NCBI RefSeq assembly: GCF_036195045.1
Contig: NZ_CP108100.1
Coordinates: 372,001-436,000, forward strand
DNA from: Streptomyces sp. NBC_00236
GTDB lineage: Bacteria > Actinomycetota > Actinomycetes > Streptomycetales > Streptomycetaceae
DNA length: 64,000 nucleotides
Direction: 5' to 3'
Below the pieces are notes generated by a model. The model was not told where the DNA came from. It did not search any database and saw only the letters and a list, made by a program, of their open reading frames with translations. This document shows positions 1 to 10,277 of the stretch, piece by piece. Positions within the stretch are counted from its first letter, which is position 1, and every line of letters starts with the position of its first letter. A program made the position numbers and the translations under genes.

Positions 1-3000
1 CTCGCGCAGGCCCTCGACGGAGGGCAGCAGCGCGGGCGCCCCGAGCGTCGTGATCCAGTCGCCGAGGCCGGTCACCTCGGCGCTGCGGGCACCCGTCGCT
101 TCGGCGTACTCGCGGTAGGACGTGGTGGGCGGCGCCAGGGCGGCCCCGCTCAGGGCGGTGGCCAGGTCGTCGAGGAGGATCAGCCAGGACACCGCGTCGA
201 CGGCGAGATGGTGCACGGTGACCACGAGGGTCCGGCTCTCCGGTATCCAGGAGAAGGCGGCGACCTCCCCGGACTCGGGGCTCAGGCTCCCGGCGGCTTC
301 GTTCGCGGCGGCCGTGGGGTCGCCCGTCTCCGTGCGGACGACGGTGACCTCGCGGTGGGGTTGGGTGCGCAGGGCCCACACGCCGTGCTCCACGTCCAGC
401 TGCAGCCGGAGGACGGGGTGCGCGGCCACGACGGCGTTCGCGGCGCGTTCGACGTCTCCGAGCGCGACGCCCTCGGGGACCACCAGCGACCGGGCCTGGG
501 CGAACCGGGCGAGCGAGCCGCCCCGTTCCCGCCTGCGCAGGATGATCGGCGTCGGGAGCAGCGGGCCGTCCTCCGGGCGGACGGGGCCGGCGGACGGGGT
601 CTGCGGTGTGCGCGAGGCCAGCTGTTCGGCGAGTGCGCGCGGGGTCTTGAACAGGAAGACGTCCCGCGGTGCGATGTGAAGTCCGAGGGCTCTGGCCTGG
701 TTGATGACGGTGATCGCGAGGATGCTGTCGCCGCCCGCCATGAAGAAGTCGGTGTCGGCGTCCGCCTCGGAGCCCGGCAGCGTCTCGCCGAAGATGCGGG
801 TCAGCGCGGCGAGCGCAGTACCGGCCGTGGCCGGTGGGACGAGGTCCCGCCCGGCGCCGGCGGCGGCCGGGGCGAGGTCCTGCGCGGCACTCGCGGCCAG
901 GGCCTCGCGGTCCAGTTTGCCGTTGACCGTCAGCGGCAGCGCGTCGAGGAGGCGCACCTGGCCCGGCACCATGTGTGCGGGCAGCTTCTCCGCCAGGAGT
1001 GCGGTGAGGTCGCCGGGCGCCCGGCCCACGACGTGTGCGACCAGGTGGTCGCCGCTGTCCGCCACGGTGACGGCCACGTCGACCACGGTGTCGAGCTCCC
1101 TGATCGCCGCCTCCACCTCGCCGGGCTCGATCCGGAACCCCTTGAGCTGGACCTGGCCGTCGGCCCGGCCGGCGAACTCCAGCTCGCCGTCGAGCGTCCG
1201 GCGGGCGAGGTCGCCCGTGTGGTACATGCGGGAGCCGTCGCCCGCGAACGGGTTCGCCACGAACCGGCCCGAGGTCAGCCCGGGCCTGCCGAGGTAGCCG
1301 AGGGAGACCTGGTCGCCCGCGACATAGATGGCACCCACCTGGCCGGGCGGCACCGGCCGGAGCCGGTCGTCGAGGAGATGGGTCTCCAGACCGGGGACCG
1401 GACCGCCGATCGGGCTGACGTCGGCACCGAAGTCCTCGTCGGTGAGCACCCGGTGGGTGACGTGGACGGTGGTCTCCGTGATGCCGTACATGTTGACGAG
1501 CTCGGGCGTGCGGGTGCCGTACCGCTCGACCCAGCCGCGCAGCCGCGCGGGATCCAGGGCTTCGCCGCCGAAGATGATCCGTCGCAGGGCGGTGGCCGGT
1601 TCTCCGGCGTGCCGGTCCGCCTCGATGAACCGGTAGAACGCCGACGGGGTCTGGTTGAGCACGGTGACTCCGCGCTCGCGCACCAGCCGGTGGAAGTCCA
1701 CCGGGGAACGGGTCAGCGCGTAGTCCGGCACGAGCAGCTCCGCGCCGTGCGCCAGCGCGCCCCACAGCTCCCAGACGGCGAAGTCGAAGGAGTACGAGTG
1801 GAACTGGACCCACACGTCCTGCGGGCCGAAGCCCATGTCGGGACGGGTGTTCGCGAGCAGTGCCACGACGGAGGCGTGCGGGACGACGACGCCCTTGGGC
1901 CGGCCGGTGGACCCGGACGTGTAGATCACGTACGCGGGGTCCTGCGGGCCGGGAACCGCGGTCCTGGGCGCCGTCCCGTCCGCCTGCGGCAGCTCGTCCC
2001 CGAGCACGAGCACCCGGGCCTGTACTCCGGCGCGGGCCAGCAGGCCGGTGAACCGGTCGCGCTGCTCACGGTCCACGAGAACGGCCTGCGGTGCGGCGTC
2101 GGCCAAGATGTACGCCAGCCGTTCGTCCGGGTACGCCAGGTCCAGCGGTACGTAGGCGCCGCCCGCGGTGACGATGGCGACCAGGGCGACGACCTGCTCC
2201 ACGGAACGCGGCACGGCGACGGCGACGCGTCCGCCCGGTCCGACGCCGGCCGCGCCCAGCGCCATGGCCAGCTCGTCCTTCGCCGAAGCCAGTTCGCCGT
2301 AGGTGAGCGACCTGCTGCCGCCGTCGAGGGCGCACTGGGTGACGGCGACGGCGGCCGGATCGCGGAGCGCGACAGCGTCGAACAACGCGCCCAGGGTCGT
2401 CGGCGTGACGGGGGCGGGGCGGCGGTCGTCCTCGGTCGCCAGCTCCTCGACCCGTGCGTCCGGGCGGGTGAGCAGACCGGTCAGCGTGCGGGCGAAGGTG
2501 CGCAGGATGCCGGCGGCGCCGGATTCCCGGAGCAGCGCGCCGTCGTAGATCAGGTTGAAGCGGGGCCTGCCGTCGTGGGTGCGTTCCACCACCAGCGTCA
2601 ACGGGTAGTGCGGGGCTCCCTCGTTCACGATGCCGGCGATGACCAGTTCGTCGCCGGGCCGACGCAGCGCGGCCACGTCGGTCGCGACGTCGAACACGAC
2701 CAGGGTGTCGAAGCGAGCACCGGCGCCGGTCAGCCTGCCGATCCGCGCCAGCGAGACGTGCTGGTGCGGCAGCACGGCGCTCTGGTGCTCCCGCACCGAG
2801 GCGAGCAGGCCGGCGGCCGTCGTGGTCGCGCCCCAGCGGGCCCGTACGGGAATCGTGTTGATGAACAGGCCCACCATGTCGGCGATGCCGGGCACCTCCG
2901 CGTCGCGTCCGGACACGGTGGATCCGAACACGACGTCGTTGCCGGGCAGGATGCTGCCGAGCGTCACCGCCCACGCGCTGTGCACGGCCACGCTCAGGGG

Positions 3001-6000
3001 CACGCCGGCCGCCCGGGCGGCCGCGTCGACGTCGTCCGACGGCTCCACGGCCGTGTCGGCGAACCGGTCGGACGGGATGTGCCCGTCGGCGACGAGTGAG
3101 GGGCCGGGCAGACCGGCGAGCTGCTCGCCCCAGACCCGGTCGCTCTCGTCCTCGTCCCGTCCGGCGAGCCAGTGCACGTAGTCGGGGAAGCCGCCGGTCC
3201 GGTACGCGGTTCCCGGCCGGTGGTACTCGGCCAGCAGGGTGCGGAGCATCGGCGGCACCGACCAGCCGTCGGCGATGATGTGGTGCACGGTCTGCACCAG
3301 CACGTTGCGGCCGGCGCCGTCGCGGATGAGGGTGTAGCGCATCAGCGGGCCGGTGGCCAGGTCGAAACCTGCGCGGCGGTCCCGCTCGGCGAGTTCGCGG
3401 ATCTCGGCGTCGGTGATGCCGGGTCGGTCCAGTGTGGTGAAGGGTGCTTCGGCGCCGCTTTCGAGTACCGAGACGACCCGGCCGTCGGCGAGGGCCGTGA
3501 ACCGGGCGGCCAGGTTGGGGTACAGCGTCAGCAGGCGGGTGGCCGCCGCCGCGAGCCGGCCGGCGTCCACCTCGCCGTCCAGCGTGAGCAGTTGCTGCTC
3601 CACATAGCTGCCCGCCGATTCGTCGTCGAAGACCGAGTGGAAGTACAGGCCCTCCTGCAACGGGGTCAGCGGCAGGATGTCGCACAGCCCGGGGCCGTCC
3701 AGGGCGTCGACATCGGCCTGGCTGAGCGGCAGCGGGGCGAAGTCGCTGGGCGAGTGGCCGCCGCCTTCGAGCGCGGCCAGCCCGGCCAGGGCCTCCCGCA
3801 GGTACGCGCCGACGACGGTGATGTCCTCGTCGGTGAACACGCCGTCGGGCCAGGAGATCGTGGTGACGAGTTCGTACCCGCCGGTGGCGGCCGGTTCGGC
3901 GATCAGGTTGAACTCCAGGGCGCGCTGCAGGCGCATCCTCGGGTCGCGCTTCTCGCCCAGTTGCCCGGTGGTACCGGCGAGCTGCCAGTCCCCGGAGGAG
4001 TCCGAGTCGAAGCGGCCCAGGTAGTTGAAGAGCACCTGGGGTGCGGGAGCGTCGAACCGGGCGCCGGCCAGGTACCGCAGGGCGCCGTAGGAGAGACCGT
4101 TGCCCGGGACGCGGGCCAGGTCCTCCTTGACGGCCTTCAGTGCGGCGGCCAGATACGCGGGCGAGGTGGGGTCGGCCGTGGCGCCGGGGTCGACGGTCAC
4201 CGGGAAGAGGGTGGTGAACCAGCCCACGGTCCGCGACAGTTCGGGTTCGAAGCCGGCGGCGTCTGCGACGACGCGTCCCTCGCGGCCGTGGCCCTCCAGC
4301 TCGATGTGGGCGAACGTCTGGTCCTGGCCGAGGTCGCGGCGCCACCGGGCGAGGGCGACGGCGAGCGCGGTGAGCAGGACGTCGTTGACGCCCGCGTGGA
4401 ACTTCGCGGGTACCTCGCCCAGGAGCGCCGCCGTGATCCCGGGTCCGACCGATACCGTCCGCTCCCGTTCGTTCGCCACGGTGTCGGCGCCGGACAGGGC
4501 GCGCCTGCCCAGGGGTCCGTCCACGCCCGGCAGGGGACGTGCGAAGTGGGCGCGGTCCGCGTCGAACGCCGTGCTTGCGAGCAGCTCGGTCCAGCGCCGG
4601 AACGAGGTGCCCACCGGGGGCAGTTCGACCGGTGCGCCCGCGGTGTACTGCCGCCATGCCGTGGCCAGGTCCTCCATCAGGACCCGCCAGGAGACCCCGT
4701 CGACCACCACGTGGTGAACGACCACGACCAGTTGCCGCGTCTCGCGGCGCCAGACGGCACGCAGCATGACTCCGTGGTCCGGGTCGAGCCCTTCGGTGGC
4801 CGACTCGATACAGGCGTCGAGCGGCAGGCCGCTCTCCTCCCACCCGGCGACGGCCTCTTGCGCCTCCGGGATCTCGAAGCTCCAGCGCTCACCGCGCACC
4901 AGCCTGGCCCGCAGCATGTCGTGCCGCCGGACCACGGCGGTGAGGATTTCGTCCAGGGCTTCGGCGCTCAGGTCCGGCGGGGTGTTCAGCACCACCGACT
5001 GCACAAAGCCGTCGACCGCGTCCGTGACCTCGCCGAGCCACTGGACGATGGGCGATCCCACGACGGGCCCGGTCCCCACGTCGTCGTCCCGCACCGCGGC
5101 GGCGTCCTCGCGGCTCGCGACCGCGGCGAGGGCGCCGACGACTCCGTGGGCGAAGATCTGCCGTGCGGTGACGTGGAGCCCGGCGTCCCGCAATGCGCTC
5201 AGCAGGGAGATCGCCAGGATGCTGTCCCCGCCGAGCCGGAAGAAGTCCTGGTCGACGCCGACCTCGTCCAGCCGCAGGACCGCGGCGACGGCCGCGCAGA
5301 CCACGCGTTCGTTCTCCGTGGTGGGCTGGACGACCGGGCCGGCCGAGGTCACGGGCTCCGGCAGCGCGGCCCGGTCGAGCTTGCCGTTGGCGGTGAGCGG
5401 GAACTCCTTCATCACGACCGTGTGGGTCGGCACCATGTACTCGACCATGTGCGCCTCGGCCCATGCCCTGACCTCGTCGGCACGCAGGTCCTCGTGGTCG
5501 GCGGCCGGGATCACGTATCCGACGAGGTAGGTGCCGCCCGCCGTGTTCTTCCTGGCGACGACGCAGCTGTGCCGTACGCCGGGGTGCTCGGCGAGACCGG
5601 CCTCGACGTCCTCGATCTCCAGGCGCATTCCCCGGATCTTGATCTGGTTGTCCGCCCTGCCCAGGAAGTCCAGTGAGCCGTCCGGGGCGAACCGGGCGAG
5701 GTCGCCGGTCCGGTAGAGCCGGGAGCCGTCGGCGGCGAAAGGGTTCGCCACGAAGCGGGATGCGGTCAGGCCGGGCGCGTTGACGTATCCGCGGCCCAGG
5801 AGGAAGCCGCCGACGTACAGTTCGCCGCCGGCCCCGACCGGGACCGGGCGCAGTTCGTCGTCCAGCACGTACAGCTGGGTGTTGGGGTTGGCCCTGCCGA
5901 TCGATGTCGACAGGCGTTCAGCGGCGCCCCGGTAGATGACGTGCGAGACGCCGATGGTCGTCTCGGCGGGGCCGTAGCCGTGGTACATGGGGATGTCGAG

Positions 6001-7257
6001 GCGGGTGCGGAACCGCTCGTAGAGCTCGGGGGTCAGCACCTCGCCGCCGCACCACACATGGCGCAGGCTGTCCAGCCGTCCGGAGTCCCCCGCCATCTCC
6101 AGCAGGACGTCCAGCATGGACGACACCAGATAGGTGAAGGTGACGCGCTGCTCGGCGATCACGCTCAGCAGGTGGTGCGGGTCGCGTTCGCCGCCGGGCC
6201 GCAGGACCACCAGCCGGCCGCCGCACACCAGCGGCAGGAAGATCTCGTTGATCGAGATGTCGAAGGACAGCGGTGCCTTGAACAGGGACGCGTCGTCGTG
6301 GCCGAAGTGCAGGATCTCCTCGACCTGCCACAACAGGCGTTCGCTGATCGCCTCGTGACGGATCATCGCACCCTTGGGGCGGCCGGTCGAGCCGGACGTG
6401 AAGATCACGTAGGCCAGGGCGGGGCCGGGCACGGTGACGTCGGGCGCCTCGACGGGGTGGGAGGTGAACCTCCAGTCGTCGAGGTCGACGGCCACGGCCT
6501 CCGGCTCGTCCGGCTCGTGCTCGCCCGAACCGTTGAGCTGGAGGACGGCCCGGGCGTCCTCGATGACGACCGCCCGGCGCGCGGCGGGCCACATCGGATC
6601 GAGCGGGACGAACGCGCATCCCGCCTGGAGCACGCCGAGCAGCCCGACGACCATGTCGGCACCGCGGCCCAGGGAGATGCCCACGACCTGCTCGGCCGTG
6701 AGTCCGCGTTCGATCAGGTGGTGGGCCAACTGACTTGCATGGCGGCTGACCTGACCGTAGGTCAGTGAACGGTTCTCGTCGACGATCGCGACCGCGTCGG
6801 GTCGCTTGCGTACCTGCTCGTGGAACATCTCCACGATGGTCGGCCGGTCCCGGCCGGCCTCGGTGTCGTTCCACCGGGCCAGGTCCTCGACCCGCGCCTC
6901 GAGACCGGAGGGGCCGATGGTCCCGAGGGGGCGGTCGGGGAAGTCGGCGAGGTCGTCGAGGGCGAGCTGGGCATCGGCCGCAAAGACGCCTTCCGGGACG
7001 GCGATGGTGCGCTCCGCCGCGTCGGCCTCCCACCCCGCGACTCCGGAACCGCCGTTGGCGGCCCATCCCAGGACATCGGCGAACAGTGTGCCGGGGGTGA
7101 GGTCCATGCCGTCGGGGCTCTGCCCCGACGCCCAGTAGGCCAGACCGATGGCGCACGCGGTGACGAGGGTCCCGTCACCGTGATCACCGGTCCTCCGGCG
7201 CAGGCCGGCCAGGCCCTCTTCGGAAAGCAGTACGAGACGAGCGCCCGGTTCCATCAT
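1..7257 (-). CDS. cchH: Coelichelin-type NRPS CchH, partial (3' end beyond left edge)
   Basis: Nonribosomal peptide synthetase that would assemble a hydroxamate tetrapeptide siderophore. 2,419 codons are visible. Order seen: an N-terminal stretch of about 135 residues without a complete condensation domain; A1 (core YVIFTSGSTGRPKG near residue 281); T1 (LGGDSI, phosphopantetheine Ser679); E1 (HHVVVDGVSW from 848); C2 (HHIIADGWS from 1325); A2 (core YVIYTSGSTGRPKG near 1775); T2 (Ser2178); E2 (HHLAVDAVSW near 2349), cut by the edge. Aligning the two A domains by eye gives specificity residues DINYWGGIGK (A1; fits formyl-/hydroxyornithine) and DFWNIGMVHK (A2; fits threonine). A third module is expected outside the window. 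The start is the first of two adjacent ATGs, with GCGGAG upstream. Neighbours encode ornithine hydroxylation, formylation and ferri-siderophore transport in the order known for coelichelin. Confidence 0.95.
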   Translation of the reverse strand, partial: MMEPGARLVLLSEEGLAGLRRRTGDHGDGTLVTACAIGLAYWASGQSPDGMDLTPGTLFADVLGWAANGGSGVAGWEADAAERTIAVPEGVFAADAQLALDDLADFPDRPLGTIGPSGLEARVEDLARWNDTEAGRDRPTIVEMFHEQVRKRPDAVAIVDENRSLTYGQVSRHASQLAHHLIERGLTAEQVVGISLGRGADMVVGLLGVLQAGCAFVPLDPMWPAARRAVVIEDARAVLQLNGSGEHEPDEPEAVAVDLDDWRFTSHPVEAPDVTVPGPALAYVIFTSGSTGRPKGAMIRHEAISERLLWQVEEILHFGHDDASLFKAPLSFDISINEIFLPLVCGGRLVVLRPGGERDPHHLLSVIAEQRVTFTYLVSSMLDVLLEMAGDSGRLDSLRHVWCGGEVLTPELYERFRTRLDIPMYHGYGPAETTIGVSHVIYRGAAERLSTSIGRANPNTQLYVLDDELRPVPVGAGGELYVGGFLLGRGYVNAPGLTASRFVANPFAADGSRLYRTGDLARFAPDGSLDFLGRADNQIKIRGMRLEIEDVEAGLAEHPGVRHSCVVARKNTAGGTYLVGYVIPAADHEDLRADEVRAWAEAHMVEYMVPTHTVVMKEFPLTANGKLDRAALPEPVTSAGPVVQPTTENERVVCAAVAAVLRLDEVGVDQDFFRLGGDSILAISLLSALRDAGLHVTARQIFAHGVVGALAAVASREDAAAVRDDDVGTGPVVGSPIVQWLGEVTDAVDGFVQSVVLNTPPDLSAEALDEILTAVVRRHDMLRARLVRGERWSFEIPEAQEAVAGWEESGLPLDACIESATEGLDPDHGVMLRAVWRRETRQLVVVVHHVVVDGVSWRVLMEDLATAWRQYTAGAPVELPPVGTSFRRWTELLASTAFDADRAHFARPLPGVDGPLGRRALSGADTVANERERTVSVGPGITAALLGEVPAKFHAGVNDVLLTALAVALARWRRDLGQDQTFAHIELEGHGREGRVVADAAGFEPELSRTVGWFTTLFPVTVDPGATADPTSPAYLAAALKAVKEDLARVPGNGLSYGALRYLAGARFDAPAPQVLFNYLGRFDSDSSGDWQLAGTTGQLGEKRDPRMRLQRALEFNLIAEPAATGGYELVTTISWPDGVFTDEDITVVGAYLREALAGLAALEGGGHSPSDFAPLPLSQADVDALDGPGLCDILPLTPLQEGLYFHSVFDDESAGSYVEQQLLTLDGEVDAGRLAAAATRLLTLYPNLAARFTALADGRVVSVLESGAEAPFTTLDRPGITDAEIRELAERDRRAGFDLATGPLMRYTLIRDGAGRNVLVQTVHHIIADGWSVPPMLRTLLAEYHRPGTAYRTGGFPDYVHWLAGRDEDESDRVWGEQLAGLPGPSLVADGHIPSDRFADTAVEPSDDVDAAARAAGVPLSVAVHSAWAVTLGSILPGNDVVFGSTVSGRDAEVPGIADMVGLFINTIPVRARWGATTTAAGLLASVREHQSAVLPHQHVSLARIGRLTGAGARFDTLVVFDVATDVAALRRPGDELVIAGIVNEGAPHYPLTLVVERTHDGRPRFNLIYDGALLRESGAAGILRTFARTLTGLLTRPDARVEELATEDDRRPAPVTPTTLGALFDAVALRDPAAVAVTQCALDGGSRSLTYGELASAKDELAMALGAAGVGPGGRVAVAVPRSVEQVVALVAIVTAGGAYVPLDLAYPDERLAYILADAAPQAVLVDREQRDRFTGLLARAGVQARVLVLGDELPQADGTAPRTAVPGPQDPAYVIYTSGSTGRPKGVVVPHASVVALLANTRPDMGFGPQDVWVQFHSYSFDFAVWELWGALAHGAELLVPDYALTRSPVDFHRLVRERGVTVLNQTPSAFYRFIEADRHAGEPATALRRIIFGGEALDPARLRGWVERYGTRTPELVNMYGITETTVHVTHRVLTDEDFGADVSPIGGPVPGLETHLLDDRLRPVPPGQVGAIYVAGDQVSLGYLGRPGLTSGRFVANPFAGDGSRMYHTGDLARRTLDGELEFAGRADGQVQLKGFRIEPGEVEAAIRELDTVVDVAVTVADSGDHLVAHVVGRAPGDLTALLAEKLPAHMVPGQVRLLDALPLTVNGKLDREALAASAAQDLAPAAAGAGRDLVPPATAGTALAALTRIFGETLPGSEADADTDFFMAGGDSILAITVINQARALGLHIAPRDVFLFKTPRALAEQLASRTPQTPSAGPVRPEDGPLLPTPIILRRRERGGSLARFAQARSLVVPEGVALGDVERAANAVVAAHPVLRLQLDVEHGVWALRTQPHREVTVVRTETGDPTAAANEAAGSLSPESGEVAAFSWIPESRTLVVTVHHLAVDAVSWLILLDDLATALSGAALAPPTTSYREYAEATGARSAEVTGLGDWITTLGAPALLPSVEGLRE

Positions 7258-7293
7258 CGAAGACTCCGCTTCCCATCCGACGAGGTGTCCAAC

Positions 7294-7325
7294 TTAGCCT
7301 AGCCTAACTAAGGTTTACCTAACTA
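7294..7325 (-). promoter_or_regulatory. Iron-box-like operator (DmdR/IdeR type) before cchH
   Basis: Read on the minus strand, the 37 bp before cchH carries TTAGTTAGGCTAGGCTAAG preceded by a second TTAGGTAAACC-like half. This resembles the actinobacterial iron-box consensus TTAGGTTAGGCTCACCTAA bound by DtxR-family DmdR/IdeR. It overlaps the stop codon of cchG, so the operator is embedded in the end of the upstream gene. Repression by iron is inferred from the motif and from the siderophore context. Confidence 0.75.
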
Positions 7326-9106
7326 CCTTCGCGCCAGGCCCGCCACAGTCGCGCGTACCGGCCCCCCAGGGCCACCAGTTCCTCGTGCGTCCCCTGCTCC
7401 ACCACCCGCCCCGCGTCCAGCACGGCGATCCGGTCCGCGGCCATCGCCTGGGTCAGCCGGTGCGCCACGAACAGCGTGGTCCGGCCCGCACACGCGGCGA
7501 GCACCCCGCGCTCCAGCTCCGCGGCGCCCTCGCTCCCGGCCTCCGCCGTGGACTCGTCCAGCACCACCACCGGAGAGGCGGCCAACACCAGACGGGCCAG
7601 GGCGATCTGAGCGACCTTGGTGACGTCGAGGCGCTCGCCGCCCTCGCCGACCACGGTCCGCAGCCCCTCCGGCAGCGCCTCGGCCCACACACCCGCACCG
7701 ACCGTACGCAGCGCGTCCGTCAACTCGGCATCGGTGGCCTCCGGCGCGGCAAGCCGCAGGTCGTCGGCGAGCGGACCGGAGAACACGTGCGTCTCCTGCG
7801 TCAGGATGCTCACCAGAGCCCTGGCTCCGGCCTCGTCGAGATCGGCGAGATCGTTCGGTCCGATCCGCACCGAACCGGACTGCGGACTCCCGATGCCCGC
7901 GATCAGCGCGGCAAGGGTCGACTTGCCCGCGCCGGTCGCCCCGACCAGGGCGAGTGAACCACCGGCCGGAATCGTCAGGCTGACGTCCCTGAGGACCGGG
8001 TCCTCGGCGTCGGGATAGCTGAACGTCAGCCCCTCCACCGTCACCCGGTACGGAGCGGCGTCCGCGGGCGCCACGGTGGAGTCGCCCACCAGGCGGTCCT
8101 CCGCGTCCTCCCCCAGCACCCCGACCAGCCGGGTCAGGCTGGCGCCCGACTTCTGCGCCTCGTCGAACGTGAACATGATGGCGCCGAGCGGCGTGAACAG
8201 CCGGTGGAACATCAACGGGGCGGCCGAGACCTCACCGAGGGTGGCGGCGCCGCCTTCCAGCAGGGCGTACCCGACCAGGAGGATCAGGACGAGCCCGATG
8301 AACTCGGCACGGTTCTCCCGGCCGACGAAGCGGCCGAAGAACCGGAACACCTCGATGCCGTACTCGCGCACCCGCCACGACTCGGCCGTGACCTTCTCGC
8401 GGAACGCGCCCTCAAGGCGGTACGCCCGGACGGTGTCGATGCCGTTCAGACCGCTGATCAGGGCCTGGGCCCGGTCGGCCTGAGCCGCCCGCTGCTTGCG
8501 GTAGAGCGGCGCGGACCGGGGAAGGTACCAGCGCAGGGCGAGGGCGTACGCGGGGAGCGCACCGGCGCCCGCCAGGCCGAGCCGCCAGTCGAGACCGAAC
8601 ATACCGGCCGTCGCGATGGCGACGAGCACGCCCGCCGAGAACACCGTGGGCACGGCGGACCGGATGCCGCGGGACAGCACGGCCACGTCGTCGCCCACCC
8701 GGGAGAGCACATCCCCCCGGCCGACCTGCTCGATCCTGGCGCTGGGCATCCCCAGCACCGCCCGGACGGCGCGTTCACGCAGCCGGGCCAGCAGATCCGC
8801 GCCGAGCCGCCCGATCAGGTACGTCGACGCCGCGGTGGCCGCCGCTCCGAGAAGCGCGGCAGCGACCATCAGCACGCCGATCCGGACGAGCAGGGAACGG
8901 GGTTCGCCGTCGACCACCCCGTCGACCACCTGGCCGAGCAGGAGCACCGGGAGCACCTGGAGCGCGGCCCCGGCCACCGTGGTGAGCACGGTGGCCGAGG
9001 TCAGCCACGGAACCTCGCGGCAGTGCGCGGTGATCCACCGGGTCGCCTCACCTCCGGTGGCGGTGCGCAGCGTTGCCGGGGCGGCGCGGGTGCCGGTGGC
9101 GCTCAC
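7319..9106 (-). CDS. cchG: ABC transporter, fused membrane and ATPase domains (siderophore export)
   Basis: 595-residue half-transporter of the exporter type. Residues 1-320 hold the membrane domain, beginning with hydrophobic segments near TVLTTVAGAALQVLPVLLL. The C-terminal ATPase has Walker A GATGAGKST and Walker B VVVLDEST. The usual LSGGQ signature is replaced by RLDVTKVAQIALAR, so this subunit probably works as a heterodimer with a partner carrying a canonical signature; in the coelichelin cluster that partner (CchI) lies beyond cchH, outside this window. Position between cchF and cchH matches the coelichelin gene order. Likely role: export of the finished siderophore across the cytoplasmic membrane. 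Export direction is inferred from domain architecture. Confidence 0.9.
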   Translation of the reverse strand: MSATGTRAAPATLRTATGGEATRWITAHCREVPWLTSATVLTTVAGAALQVLPVLLLGQVVDGVVDGEPRSLLVRIGVLMVAAALLGAAATAASTYLIGRLGADLLARLRERAVRAVLGMPSARIEQVGRGDVLSRVGDDVAVLSRGIRSAVPTVFSAGVLVAIATAGMFGLDWRLGLAGAGALPAYALALRWYLPRSAPLYRKQRAAQADRAQALISGLNGIDTVRAYRLEGAFREKVTAESWRVREYGIEVFRFFGRFVGRENRAEFIGLVLILLVGYALLEGGAATLGEVSAAPLMFHRLFTPLGAIMFTFDEAQKSGASLTRLVGVLGEDAEDRLVGDSTVAPADAAPYRVTVEGLTFSYPDAEDPVLRDVSLTIPAGGSLALVGATGAGKSTLAALIAGIGSPQSGSVRIGPNDLADLDEAGARALVSILTQETHVFSGPLADDLRLAAPEATDAELTDALRTVGAGVWAEALPEGLRTVVGEGGERLDVTKVAQIALARLVLAASPVVVLDESTAEAGSEGAAELERGVLAACAGRTTLFVAHRLTQAMAADRIAVLDAGRVVEQGTHEELVALGGRYARLWRAWREGS

Positions 9107-9146
9107 ACGCGGGCCGGGGCGGGCCGGCCGTGGTTGCCGGACGACG

Positions 9147-10205
9147 TCACTGCTCGGCCGACTTCACGAGCTCGTCGATCGCGTACGGCATCGACAACAG
9201 CGTGCCCTGGGAGATGGCCGCACCGACCGCCGGCCCCTCACTGTCGAGCAGGTACGACACCCGGCCGTCCTTGACCGCCTTCAGGTTGGCGAAGAGCTTG
9301 TCCTTCTTCAGGGCTTCCTGGTCGGCCTTGTCGTTGATGACGAAGATGCGGTCGACGTCGACGAGGTCCATGCGCTCGGGCGAGAGCACCGTGTAGAACT
9401 TGCCGCCCGCGATCTTGTCGATCTCCGTCGCACCCTTGTAGCCGATGCCCGTCAGGAGGCGTCCGCGTACGTCGGTGGTGGTGAACGGCGCCACGGACTT
9501 CTCGTACCAGGACAGCGCGACAGCGGTCTGGTCCGCGAACTCCGGGTGGGCCTTGGCGGCGGCGTCGAGCTTCGCCTGAATGCCCTTCACCATCGCGGTG
9601 CCCTCGGCCTCCTTGCCGAGCGCCTTGGCGATGTGCAGCGCGTTGTCCTGCCACGGCGCGCTGAAGGGCTCCTTCTCCGCCTTGGTGCGGCCCACCGTGG
9701 GGGCGATCTTGGAGAGCTTGTCGTACGCGGCCTGGTCGACCTCCGAGTAGACCGCGATGATCAGGTCCGGCCGAAGGGCGGCGATCTTCTCGTAGTTGGG
9801 GCCCGTGTCACCATTCTTCATGATGACCTCGGGGCGGGCGTCGCCCCACTTGTCCTTCACCCAGGGCCACTGGGTGTTGATGTCGGGGGACTTGCCGGCC
9901 GGGTTCGGGTACTGGTCGACCATGCCGACCGGCTTGATGCCGAACGCCAGGATGGTCTGGTCGTCCGTGTAGCCGACCGAGACGACCCGCTCGGGCGCCT
10001 TGGTGATCTCGGTGGATCCGAACGCGTGCTCCACGGTGACCGGGAACGCGCCTGCGGCGGCCGGGGCCTTGTCGCTCGCCTTGTCCGTCTCGTTCTTCGA
10101 GTCGGAACCGCATCCCGCCAGGAGGCCGATGCCGAGGGTGGCGGCGGAGACCGTCGCCGCCAGCCGCTGCCAGGGCCTGGTGAGCATCGTTCTGTGGAGG
10201 AGCAT
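9147..10205 (-). CDS. cchF: Ferri-siderophore binding lipoprotein
   Basis: 352-residue periplasmic-binding-protein-like lipoprotein of the FecB/FepB (class III) type. The N terminus has a signal peptide ending in lipobox LLAGC, so the mature protein would be anchored outside the membrane. The body has the family pattern FGSTEITKAPERVVSVGYTD early and the long helix-linked two-lobe layout. It would capture ferri-coelichelin and pass it to the permease pair CchC/CchD with ATPase CchE. An ATG at 10205 is chosen because GGGAA precedes it; an ATG at 10187 is also possible. An iron-box-like palindrome lies about 75 bp upstream, so this gene probably starts its own iron-repressed transcript, with cchG following. 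Confidence 0.92.
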   Translation of the reverse strand: MLLHRTMLTRPWQRLAATVSAATLGIGLLAGCGSDSKNETDKASDKAPAAAGAFPVTVEHAFGSTEITKAPERVVSVGYTDDQTILAFGIKPVGMVDQYPNPAGKSPDINTQWPWVKDKWGDARPEVIMKNGDTGPNYEKIAALRPDLIIAVYSEVDQAAYDKLSKIAPTVGRTKAEKEPFSAPWQDNALHIAKALGKEAEGTAMVKGIQAKLDAAAKAHPEFADQTAVALSWYEKSVAPFTTTDVRGRLLTGIGYKGATEIDKIAGGKFYTVLSPERMDLVDVDRIFVINDKADQEALKKDKLFANLKAVKDGRVSYLLDSEGPAVGAAISQGTLLSMPYAIDELVKSAEQ

Positions 10206-10277
10206 CCGGATTCCCTTGCTTTCGCACTGTCCCATGGGCCCCGTATAAGGGCAGCCAAACCTTACCCCGACGGGGTG

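Noticed and set aside
208..3099. Long plus-strand frame (963 codons) across the NRPS gene
   Set aside because: Antisense to the conserved NRPS domains; Arg/Gly/Ala-rich product without motifs, caused by high GC third positions.
2066..4843. Long minus-strand frame (925 codons) within the NRPS
   Set aside because: Out of frame with the C, A and E domain motifs; low-complexity Arg/Pro/Gly product.
5886..5895. ATCGAT inside the NRPS gene (and at 41057)
   Set aside because: Lies in coding sequence or at a gene end without the CT prefix and flanks of the fucose-locus sites; treated as chance.
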